Assembly (NCBI RefSeq): GCF_038502225.1
Contig: NC_091378.1
Span: 11,387,456-11,451,455 of the forward strand
Source: Cherax quadricarinatus
Lineage: Eukaryota > Arthropoda > Malacostraca > Decapoda > Parastacidae
Direction: 5' to 3'
DNA: 64,000 bases
Shown: one piece after another, positions 1-8,105 of the stretch
Layout of the letters: every line of letters starts with the position of its first letter
How positions within the stretch are numbered: the first letter of the stretch is position 1
Program-made: the position numbers and the translations under genes
The notes under the pieces: generated by a model
Seen by the model: the letters and a program-made list of their open reading frames with translations, nothing else
Told to the model about the DNA's origin: nothing
The model's database searches: none

Positions 1-205
1 ACTCCTATGTCTGTCTCCTGGCACTATGCTCACTCCTATGTCTGTCTCCTGGCACTATGCTCACTTCTAGGTCTGTCTCCTGGCATTATGCTCACTCCTA
101 GATCTGTCTCCTGGCATTATGCTCACTCCAAGATCTGTCTCCTGGCATTATGCTCACTCCTAGATCTGTCTCCTGGCATTATGCTCACTCCTAGGTCTGT
201 CTCCT
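1..205. repeat. 31-bp minisatellite, about 6.5 copies, cut by the left edge
   Basis: A 31-bp unit built around GTCTGTCTCCTGGCA and TATGCTCACTCCTA repeats head to tail from base 1 and decays near 205. Copies differ by a few substitutions (CACTATG/CATTATG, CCTATG/CCTAGG/CCTAGA). The open frame across it is a by-product of the repeat and not a gene. From 206 to 480 I see only AT-rich single-copy-looking sequence. Confidence 0.9.
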
Positions 206-479
206 TATCTATCCCTCTTATCTACACACAGTTTTTAGATTTCTTACCACTTTCCCAGATTAGATAACTTTATATTTGCTGGGATGTAATTCAAGCAACC
301 ATTTGTCTATCTAGTCTAGCAGTTGGTAAGGATCCATCTACAGTCTTGCGTCGTCATCTCATTATTTTTGCATCAGGAAGCAGGAACACATCTGACTTTT
401 CGTGTACTCGTCTATATATAATTACCTGTAAATGGTTGCCTCTTCTCTAGCCGTCACTGGTTTACTTTTTTCTGTCTTT

Positions 480-1395
480 TAGAGCCTTAGCATACCTCTT
501 TACGTATGGATCCTGTCTCTTCCACTCTACTGTCTAGGTCGTTCCACTGCCTCTCTACTCTAAGATTGAATAAATACTTCATAACATGTCTGTAAGTCAT
601 CTGTGTTTTCAACTTCCAGCGATGTGCTCGTGTTCCTAATTCTCGTCTCCCGAACAATTTGTTCCTGGCCACACTATCAATTCCTCTCAGTGTTTTTTAC
701 TTGAATGGTATACAATACCGACAAGACGAAAATTAGACACATGCAACGTCTGGGTATCTTGTATGTAGACGTTTCGCCATCCAGTGGATTTATCAATACA
801 AATTCTGGGACATAATTTGAAGACAGAACTACAAAAGATGAGGTAATCAATCCCTCAGTCTTGGAGTTGGTGTGAAGAGCACCGTACTGGTGAAGAGCAC
901 CGTAGTCGTGAAGAGCACCGTACTGGTGAAGAATCACGACTACGGTGCTCTTCACGCCAACTCCAAGACTGAGGGATTGATTACCTCATCTTTTGTAGTT
1001 CTGTCTTCAAATTATTTTCCAGAATCTGTATTGATAAAACCACTGGATGGCGAAACGTCTACATTCAAGACACCCGGACGTTGCATGTGTCTAATTTTTC
1101 ACGATGTTATCATATAACCTCTAGTCCTTCTTTCCTTTAATACTATCAGAGTTTAACTCCCTTAGTCTCTCCTTATAGAGTATTTCCCTTAGCTCCGGAA
1201 TTAGTCTCGTTGCTAACCTCTGCACATATTCATGTTTCTTGACTTGCCTGACAAAATGAGAGTTCCATTCTGGTGCTGCCTACTTCAATATAGGCCTGAC
1301 GTACGCCGTCAACAGTGTCATAAATGCTTCCTTTCATAGGTTTCCGAAAGAAAACCTTAAATATACAAGATACTCATTTGCTACAGCAGTTATTC
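480..1395 (-). pseudogene. C-terminal relic of a CR1-like LINE RT ORF, split by a fold-back element
   Basis: Minus-strand frames at 672-487 and about 1390-1105 encode the tail of a LINE reverse-transcriptase ORF. The RNKLFGRRE and WKLKTQMTYRHVMKYLFN-type text matches the better preserved relic at 1956-2535 (WKLKTQMSHRDVRK). The flank beyond the insertion reads like the preceding YVRPILE..ATRLIPELR region. The two parts are separated by the palindromic insert at about 713-1104, and the LINE context on both sides aligns with the uninterrupted copy around 2096-2160. No intact frame survives. Confidence 0.6.
713..1104. repeat. Palindromic fold-back element (GCGAAACG family), nested in a LINE relic
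   Basis: The arms from about 728 and back from about 1100 are inverted copies centred near 913/914. Both contain TTAGACACATGCAACGTC, GACGTTTCGCCATCCAGTGG and ATCAATACAAATTCTG or their complements. The centre carries a small tandem of GTGAAGAGCACCGTA. Possible short flanking direct repeats (TTTTTTAC / TTTTTCAC) are imperfect, so the insertion ends are uncertain. It belongs to the same family as 5741-6084, 14705-15112, 36806-36985, 51169-51368 and 60923-61091. Confidence 0.8.
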
Positions 1396-1495
1396 GAGTG
1401 ATGTGCACCTCAGGCGAAATTCTTGATATAATACTTCCCCTTGGGTTTTTCTGTGAGAGAGATCCGCAATCTTTGCACTCCAAGCCTGTACTGGG

Positions 1496-1776
1496 GCTCT
1501 GGTGGCTAACGCTCTCGCTTCACACGGCGAGGGCCTGGAACATTGGACGTGTTTCTTTCCACCTGTTGTCTATGTTCCCCATCAGTAAAATGGGTACCTG
1601 GGTGTTAGTGGACTGGTGTGGGTCGCATCCTGGGACACTGACCTAATTTGCCCGAAATGCAGAGCATAACAAGGGAGTTTCTATATAGTAGTATGTCATT
1701 GTTGTCAGCTAGGACTGTATACCTTGTACATGTACTTGTAGTAAATAAAGATATTATTATTATTATTATTATTCTT
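1496..1776 (+). mobile_element. tRNA-derived SINE with a LINE-like tail ending in (TTA)n
   Basis: The head GGTGGCTAACGCTCTCGCTTC is followed by a conserved body (AACATTGGACGTGTTTC, ATGTTCCCCATCAGTAAAA, GGTCGCATCCTGGGACAC). Head and body match the reverse-strand SINE at 16582-16817. Relative to that copy, the segment carrying the B box is deleted after GAGGGCCTGG. After GACACTGACCTAA the two copies diverge completely. This one ends with a tail containing GCCCGAAATGC and GCATAACAAGG, then TAGTAAATAAAGAT and about seven ATT units. The tail resembles the 3' end of the LINE at 20905-22470. Confidence 0.75.
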
Positions 1777-1955
1777 TGCTCAACCATAATGTTCATAACT
1801 TTGTACTTGTTACGGATAAATTCCAGTAGCCATTTCTCTGACCAGACCTGCAACCTGTCCAGGCCCAAATTTAGTTTCTCCTGGTCCTCACCTATTTGTA
1901 GTCTCATTAGTTTCACTTCAGTTGAGAACAGGACACCTCTAACTCCATCATGCAC
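1777..1955 (-). pseudogene. LINE RT palm/thumb fragment, out of order
   Basis: The minus-strand frame contains TEVKLMRLQIGEDQEKLN, then LDRLQVWSEKWLLEF and NKYKVM. This is the stretch that normally follows the FADDTK motif in CR1-type reverse transcriptases. It lies downstream, in minus-strand sense, of the C-terminal fragment at 1956-2535, so the natural order is reversed. It is a non-functional relic. Confidence 0.55.
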
Positions 1956-2535
1956 ATATACAGAAAACTTCTTGACAACTCTGCGACTAAAGGATTACTT
2001 CCTAACATCCCTGTGACTCATCTGAGTTTTCAACTTCCAGTTGTGACCCCTTGTTGCTGTGTCCCATCTCTGGAACATTCTGTCCCTATCAACCATGTCA
2101 ATTCCTCTCAGTATTTTATATGTCGTTATTATGTCCCCTCTATCCCTCCTCTCCTCCAATGTCGTCAGGTTCATTTCCTTTAACCTTTCCTCGAAGGGCA
2201 CACCCCTTAGCTCCGTGACTAGTCTTGTTGCAAAACTTTGCACTTTCTCTAATTTCTTGACGTGTTTGACCAGGTGTGGGCTCCATACTGGTGCTGCATA
2301 CTCCAATATAGGCTTGACACACAAAGTGTACAGTGTCTTGAATGACTCCTTACTTAGATGTCAAAATGCTATTCTTGCGTTTGCCAGGCACCCGTATGCT
2401 GCAGCAGTTATTTGGTTGATGTGCGCCTCTGGAGATGTGCTCGGTATGATGCTCACCCCATGATCCTTTTTCTTCAGTGAGCTTTGCAGCCTTTGACCTC
2501 CTAGGCTGTACTCCGTCTGTGGTCTCCTTTTTATG
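1956..2535 (-). pseudogene. C-terminal part of a CR1-like LINE ORF2
   Basis: The best frame (2324-1995) encodes CVKPILEYAAPVWSPHLV, then KVQSFATRLVTELRG, ERLKEMNLTTLEERRDRGD, TYKILRGID and WKLKTQMSHRDVRK. This is the usual sequence after the RT palm in CR1-like LINEs. Upstream, 2594-2361 adds KKDHGVSIIPS and HINQITAAAYGCLANAR in another frame. Frameshifts and the missing catalytic part make it a relic. Confidence 0.7.
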
Positions 2536-2588
<53 letters not shown>

Positions 2589-2657
2589 ACTCACCTAGTT
2601 GTACTCACCTAGCTGAGGTTGCAGGGGTCGAGTCCCAGCTCCTGGCCCTGCTTCTTC

Positions 2658-2716
<59 letters not shown>
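2533..2716. repeat. Two (GT)n microsatellites
   Basis: Uninterrupted GT dinucleotides run from about 2538 to 2584 and from 2661 to 2716. They are separated by about 70 bp of ordinary sequence that includes two copies of TACTCACCTAG. Confidence 0.95.
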
Positions 2717-2718
<2 letters not shown>

Positions 2719-2809
2719 GAAGAAGTAGACAACAAAACAAGGGTCACCAATAGTGAAATGTGGCAAAAGGGTCTATCAGACGGCGGAGAAAGAAGCATCA
2801 ATAACTCAC

Positions 2810-3013
2810 CGGCAGAGAACACGGAGACTAGCGCTCTCTGACAGCTTCCTACGGAAGGCTGAGTCTGGCTGCTGTGCTTCTTGTTGTTTTGAGTCGTAAC
2901 TCCTCGAAGACGAGGATTTACGAGTGTCCTTGTAGATGGCAGCGAGACGCAGCGCCATAGTTAACCTGCGGATGCTGGGGTGAGATGCCTTCCTCCCCGG
3001 ACCTGACCCACTC
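2810..3013 (-). CDS. Candidate single coding exon of an unidentified host gene
   Basis: On the minus strand a pyrimidine-rich acceptor (TTTTTGTCTTCCCCAG) ends at 3014 and a consensus donor (GTGAGTT) begins at 2809. They bound 204 bp that are open in one frame, with 1 nt plus 67 codons plus 2 nt, so both edges share the same intron phase. The peptide includes GRKASHPSIRRLTMALRLAA, then IYKDTRKSSSSRSYD and FRRKLSESASLRVLC. It is serine/arginine-rich, with RRKLS-type kinase-site-like motifs. Base composition is more GC-rich and less repetitive than the flanks, unlike the LINE relics. I do not recognise the protein and see no partner exon nearby. It could be chance, but two good splice signals around an open, phase-consistent segment are uncommon. 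An internal ATG (MALRLAA) could instead be a start. Confidence 0.4.
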
Positions 3014-3039
3014 CTGGGGAAGACAAAAATTTGGTTAAT

Positions 3040-3146
3040 AGATCACGGAACACGTGAGTTGTGAAACTCCCTCACCATGAGTTCGAACTCCACCCGTTCC
3101 GTGGTTTGCAATCCTGTTATTATGATTTCGTGAGTAATTATATTCA
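3040..3146 (+). mobile_element. Degenerate tRNA-derived SINE fragment
   Basis: AGTTCGAACTC at 3080-3090 looks like a tRNA B box and is followed by CACCCGTTCCGTGGTTTGCA and TTATTATGATTTCGTGAGT. The same order recurs at 54611-54760 (GGTTCTATCCC, then TCATTACGATTTCATGAGT). The A-box part is not clear here. From 3147 to 3634 I see only AT-rich sequence without a recognisable gene. Confidence 0.45.
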
Positions 3147-3634
3147 TCGGGAAGCACTATAACAACACGTGTTTTTAGAGCATAGGGATTGAGGGTTAAT
3201 CAGGTTTGATCCGAGGAAAGAGAGCGGTAGCACGAATTCACCGCATTATTCACCATCCTGGAGGCAACCTTCCTGAAGGATAGTGAAGACAAACATTGTG
3301 TCCACAGGTCCGAAATTATCTAAAAACCTTATTTTTTAATAAATATTCAGTATATCTGCTCTTTGCAGTTCCCTATTCTATATAATAATTATTGCTATAA
3401 TAGTAATAATATTATTAATACTAATTATTAACTATTCTCATTATTATCATTGGGTATTCAAGAATTCTGTTCTATTGTCTTCGTTTTTTTTTAACTTCCT
3501 CCAGAATATCGTTATTAAATGTCTTAAGTTAAGAACGACTTATCGGACAGACTTCAACATTTTAACATTACTGTGTTAGACCAAAATTTATGTGACTTTG
3601 GCCAATCCGATTACGTATTCCCATGTTATGAGTG

Positions 3635-3805
3635 GACATATATATAATCAAGGGGGAAGCGCTAAACCCGGAGGATTATACAGCGCCTGGGGGGGGGGAT
3701 GTGGAAGGCATTCAGGCTTAATTCGGGGAACTGGAGCACAGATCCAATTCCCTAAATCAAGAGTCCCTCACCAACATCAAGGAACCTTCCTTGAGGGGTT
3801 TATGA
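3635..3805 (+). repeat. Probable dispersed repeat fragment
   Basis: The segment AAGGGGGAAGCGCTAAACCC, then GGATTATACAGCGCCTGG, a run of G, GGCTTAATTCGGGGAACTGG and CAAGGAACCTTCCTTGAGGG resembles a dispersed sequence I associate with decapod genomes. The final part can fold on itself (AAGGAACCTTCCTT). No coding potential beyond chance frames is seen. An (ATA)n run follows at 3856-3878. Confidence 0.4.
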
Positions 3806-3879
3806 GTGGAATAAAATTATATTTTGGAGGAAAAAGAACAAAATTCATGGAAACAATAATAATAATAATAATAATAGCA

Positions 3880-4724
3880 ACAACAAGAATAATATAAGTT
3901 ATTGAGCACATTGGAAGTTTCCTGGGTCGGGTTCGGTAACTTTTTTATGCCTCTTCTTCTTGACTTACAATATTTTCCTGAGGTCTGTCCTGACAACGAC
4001 AAAAATTTAAATATGTAGATTTACTTTTATTAATTTTATGTTTAAAATCGCGTGATTTTTGAGTTGAGTCGGATAAGATACAACTGAGAGGTTGAGATGG
4101 TTTGGGAAGTTAGAGAGGATGGAACAGAACAGGATTACGAAAAGGGTGTTTAATTCCTGGCTAAAAGAGTAGGAAGGGCTGGAATGATGGAGTAAAGGTG
4201 GCTTTAAGTACTATGGGCTTGAGAATCCAGCAGTCTTGTGAGACTTAGATAAACCTGAGTTGAGAACTCAGTCATAATATCACCACCACAAAATCTCATT
4301 CACAAATGTCTCCACCACAAAATTCATCTACCATTAAATATCTACCACAAAATACTTCCACTATCATAAATCACCACCACAAAACATCTCCGTCACATAA
4401 ACACGAAATCCTCGGGTTACCGACTTAAGCCCTGAAGGTGGGACGTACACTTGCAATACTCGACACAAAAGGTTATTGTAGTTTTAAGACAGTATGAATT
4501 ATAGCGTACACTCACTCCTGTCAAGACAGTGATTTGACTGAATGATTATGTAAAATTGGTATCTAATATATTTCGATTACTCCTTGATTACATCATTGAC
4601 AGTTGCCATATTTAAACTGCATATATTCTGCCTCGGAGATGGTATATCAAAATTATTTTTTAATTTGACGCAAGTACGACATAGATATGCTCTCACCTGC
4701 TGAGGAGATTAAAAAAGTATCCAC
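3880..4724. other. Intergenic, no recognised feature
   Basis: AT-rich sequence without a supportable gene. At 4262-4395 a loose short repeat based on CACCACAAAATCTC/CACCACAAAATTC recurs about six times with strong divergence. Confidence 0.6.
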
Positions 4725-4780
4725 ACTTGGTACCTGGAGGTTACCTGGAGGTTATTCCAGGTAACCTCCAGGTACCAAGT
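4725..4780. repeat. Perfect 24-bp inverted repeat (hairpin)
   Basis: Arm 4725-4748 (ACTTGGTACCTGGAGG followed by TTACCTGG) is the exact complement of 4757-4780, with an 8-nt loop. The GGTACCTGGAGGTTACCTGG text resembles sequence near the 3' tail of the LINE/SINE family that seeds the 51-bp array at 37.7 kb. It may therefore be a short fold-back copy of that tail. Confidence 0.9.
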
Positions 4781-5728
4781 GCCAATGTGTCGGTCGCTGC
4801 GTGATCCCAGAAATGTATCCCTGTATCCCATTATCCCAGCCTCCTCTACCTCAGGGAACAAAACCTATCCTCCCTTACTTTGAATCGAACCGGAATGCCT
4901 ACCAGGCACTGTCACTCTCATGGGTTTTAACAGTGATTATAATAAAAAATAATGAAAGCAATTTTATAGATCCAATAAATATATCCCTATATCCCACAAG
5001 CCCAGCCCCCTCTACTTCAATAATCAAAGAAACGTATCCTTATATATATCCCCTTCCCCCCTCTTCTTCAGCGATCCGAGAAAGGTATTTGTGTTCTGTA
5101 AGCCACTTCCCCTCTACCACAATAACCAAAAACTCTACGGATCCCACAAGCCCAGTGTCAGTGTAACGCCTTCCATCTGAACAAAAAACTAATGGAAAAA
5201 TAAATAAACTACCAGGAAAAATAAGAATAATGACTTGAGGATTTTACTTAAAATTTAAATATAAAAAAATATGGCCCTAGGTTCTTGTAGTTGGGCAGGA
5301 GTAGGTAAGGCCCTGGACAGATCTTCTAATATTAATGATGTAGGTTATCCTGGGCGGCTGGTGATAGTCCAATGTTTTGGAATCTCCTACCACTTGGTTG
5401 GAGCACCACAAGTAGAACAGGTAAGGGCCGGTAGTAGTCGAATAATGTTAATAAGTCCCTTTAACAAATGTCTTGCTCCTTTATCTGGCGTCTACCCTGG
5501 ATGACTATGCCAGGAACAGAGCTGGTAATAAGAAAAAATAAACTGGTTACCAATGGTCATGATAATATAACATTTAAAAATGGAAAAGAATGATAAATGT
5601 CAAAATCATTACTGGTAACCAGCAAACAAAAGAAAGGAACAAACAGTAATACTCCTGGTAGATCACCCTACCTGATTAGGAGAAGAGTGGAGGTGAAGTG
5701 ACTCTCCAAACTTCAACCCACACCAGGT
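4781..5728. other. Intergenic; degenerate CCC-rich repeats, no recognised gene
   Basis: Between 4801 and 5165 a motif like ATCCCTATATCCCA..AGCCCAGCCCCCTCTAC recurs about three to four times at spacings near 100 bp with heavy divergence. This gives a proline-rich chance frame of 121 codons. The rest, including a 77-codon frame at 5271-5504, has no similarity I recognise. Confidence 0.5.
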
Positions 5729-5740
5729 AAGGTCAATACT

Positions 5741-6084
5741 GTGTACGAATGGTATATAATACCGACAAGATGAGATTAAGACACATGTGCAACATCTGAG
5801 TATCTTTATTGTAGACGTTTCGCCATCCAGTGGCTTTATCAATACAAATTCTAGGACATAACTTGAAGACAGTAGAACTACGTACAGAAGATGAGGTAAA
5901 CAGTCCCTCAACCTAGGAGTAGGTGCGAAGATACAAATTCTAGGTTGAGGGACTGATTACCTCATCTTCTGTACATAGTTCTACTGTCTTCAAGTTATGT
6001 CCTAGAATTTGTATTGATAAAGCCACTGGATGGCGAAACGTCTACAATAAAGATACCCAGATGTTGCACATGTGTCTTAATCTC
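5741..6084. mobile_element. Palindromic fold-back element with 12-bp target duplication
   Basis: Long inverted arms at about 5772-5925 and 5931-6084, centred at 5928, carry GACGTTTCGCCATCCAGTGG, TTATCAATACAAATTCTAGG, AACTTGAAGACAGTAGAACT and their complements. The 344-bp unit is flanked by identical AAGGTCAATACT at 5729-5740 and 6085-6096. Near the right end lies ACAATAAAGATACCCAGATG followed by TTGCACATGTGTC. A 12-bp duplication is longer than most cut-and-paste transposons make and fits target-primed reverse transcription. No ORF is present, so the element is non-autonomous. Confidence 0.85.
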
Positions 6085-6096
6085 AAGGTCAATACT

Positions 6097-6529
6097 ACCA
6101 GGAGTAGAAATTTGAACAAATTAGACACCAAGAACTAGTTTCGCCCCAGCCCGCCAGAGGGATGGGGGGGGGGGGGTTCGCGACGTAACTCTCTAATGGT
6201 TCCTGGTTGCCTGAACAACCTTAACCCCACTCACACCTACTTTTCCCTCACACCCAGCTTCATTTACCACAATGCACGTGAAGCAAATAGACTGAGGAAA
6301 ATTTTCCTAATGCAGGTAAATATTAGCACTGAAGTTTTGAAGCCTATCGGAAGAGGCTTTCACAAATAATTGAAAGGGAGCTAATAATCTATTTTTTTCA
6401 AAACCAAACTGAACTTTCCACTAAGATTCACCAGCCTTGAAAGTTTTAAATGAATTTAGTTGAGACATTCTGTAGTTATCCCACAAAGTGACGGTCTTTA
6501 CATACATCCTTGGAGAGTCCTGACGCATA
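6097..6529. other. Intergenic, no recognised feature
   Basis: Contains a 13-14-base G run near 6165-6178. Otherwise it is unremarkable AT-rich sequence with no supportable gene. Confidence 0.55.
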
Positions 6530-6810
6530 GGTAAGTCTTCTACTGCACCTGTTCACCTAGTAGTAAATACGTAATTAGGTGTTAGAACCCTTACACTTGT
6601 TTCTCAGTAAATAGGTAACTGGATGCTAATCTCCCTATATTATTATCCCTGTTCATGTTTATAGGTAACTTGATAGTTAATCGACTGTTGTGGGTATCAT
6701 CCTGGGGGTGGGGGTCATAGGAAGCACTAATTTTGTACGTTGAAATAAGGTGGGGCAGAACAACTGCTCATATCCTCTGTATACTTTACTGTACCAAAAA
6801 AAAAAAAACC
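6530..6810 (+). mobile_element. Degenerate SINE-body-like fragment with A-rich end
   Basis: AGTAAATAGGTAACTGGATG and TAACTTGATAGTTAATCGAC, then TGTTGTGGGTATCATCCTGG resemble the SINE body at 1580-1650 and 16640-16720 (GTAAAATGGGTACCTGGGTG, TTAGT.GACT.GTGTGGGTCGCATCCTGG). It ends with 13 A at about 6796-6808. The tRNA head is not seen. From 6811 to 7483 I see no recognised gene. There is a GC-richer stretch at 7090-7330 and a small hairpin (9-bp stem) at 7345-7367. Confidence 0.45.
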
Positions 6811-7483
6811 TGTTTCCTTGATGTTATTACTACGCCTTAATATGTTGGATTTTTGTGTTATTCATCCATTAATTACACCCTGCGCCTTCCTCCTTTCCCT
6901 CTGCCTCCCTTTACGTTCTGGTTCTCTCCTCTTCCTCCTCACTACCTGCTATCCATGGCCTCTCCCTACACTCCTAGTTAATCCTCGCCTGTGTCTAAAT
7001 GAGGAACTTTACACTTGCCGCAGTTCCACTAATACGGATCGACCGCGCTAACTAACAGCTTGCGTGAGCGTTCTTTTCATTAGCCGATTTAACGTCTGGT
7101 AGATTCATCAGAGGTGGCTGTAATCGGCCCTCCCAGCACGCCACGCCCAGCTACTCCAGGTCACGACACCTGACAGCCTCTGTGAATGCCACAGCCACAC
7201 TGAATCATCAGAAAGCCGCTTGCTGTGGGGCACGTTCAACTCAAGATAGAACCCAGAGCGACAAGACGCCCATAGGCATGCCACCGCAATACCTGCTGAC
7301 ACTGGTACTGAGTAGTAAACAGATAGGAAGGACTCAGACATGCTTATGGTCCTGCAGAAGGACCATAGGCATAACAATCGAAATAAATATGGATATAAGT
7401 GAAAACATTTATTTCAGTAAATGTAGTCAACAATTGGTTCACGAATGAATAATGTTATACAGAATTAATGGAAATTCTCTGCC

Positions 7484-7860
7484 ATGATTACACTAAGAAA
7501 CAAGACAGTAAGTGTCAGGGGCCTAAGACTCTTCACCTGCCTCCCAGCATACGTGACGGAGAATAACAATAGATCCCTGGCTGTCTTCAAGAAGGAGGTG
7601 GACAGGCACCTAAATTCAGTACTTGACCAACCGGGCTGTGGGTCGTACGTCGGTTTGCGTGCAGCCTATTGTAACACCCTTGATGATCAGGCTGTACTGT
7701 AGTAGGTTCGCCGGTCTTGTCCCAGCCCGGGTCTTTTCCAGATGGTGACCCGGCGTTTCCGATGATCAGGCCCTGATCCACCACGAGGCCTGGTCACGGA
7801 TTCGGCCGCGGGGACATTGACCCTCCGGGACACCATCCAGGTATAATCCAGGATGCAATT
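7484..7860 (+). pseudogene. 3' end of a LINE: ORF C-terminus plus 3' tail
   Basis: The frame at 7484-7702 encodes LPAYVTENNNRSLAVFKKEV, then DRHLNSVLDQPGCGS and GLRAA. It aligns with the piece at 37480-37660 (LPAYIRGIANRPLAVFKQAL, DKHLKSVPEQPSCGS). A GC-rich 3' region follows (GGCCTGGTCACGGATTCGGC, then GGGACATTGACCCTCCGGG and CCATCCAGGTATAATCCAGG). That region has the same tail sequence found at the end of the SINE at 16582-16817 and in every unit of the 51-bp array at 37.7-40.3 kb. It is 5'-truncated and dead. Confidence 0.7.
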
Positions 7861-8105
7861 TTAATGACTGAAAAGTGATATAAATTTTTCCTTCGATAAC
7901 TAAAGAACGATTCTTCTGACTGCCTTCGTAATATTACTGACAATGTATTCGATAAGCTGGATGATGCCACATAAGTTTACTCTGAGTGCGAATTTGAAAT
8001 TTTTGTGAAATAGTAAACTTGGGATCGTTGGAATCAAATCAATAACAGGAAGAGACGTTTTACTTTCATTGCTTGCGTAATGTATCTTGTGTAAGATTCA
8101 TGGAA

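Noticed and set aside
7108..7377. Overlapping 88-89-codon frames on both strands in a GC-richer stretch as a host exon
   Set aside because: No convincing splice signals or protein features on either strand; left unassigned.
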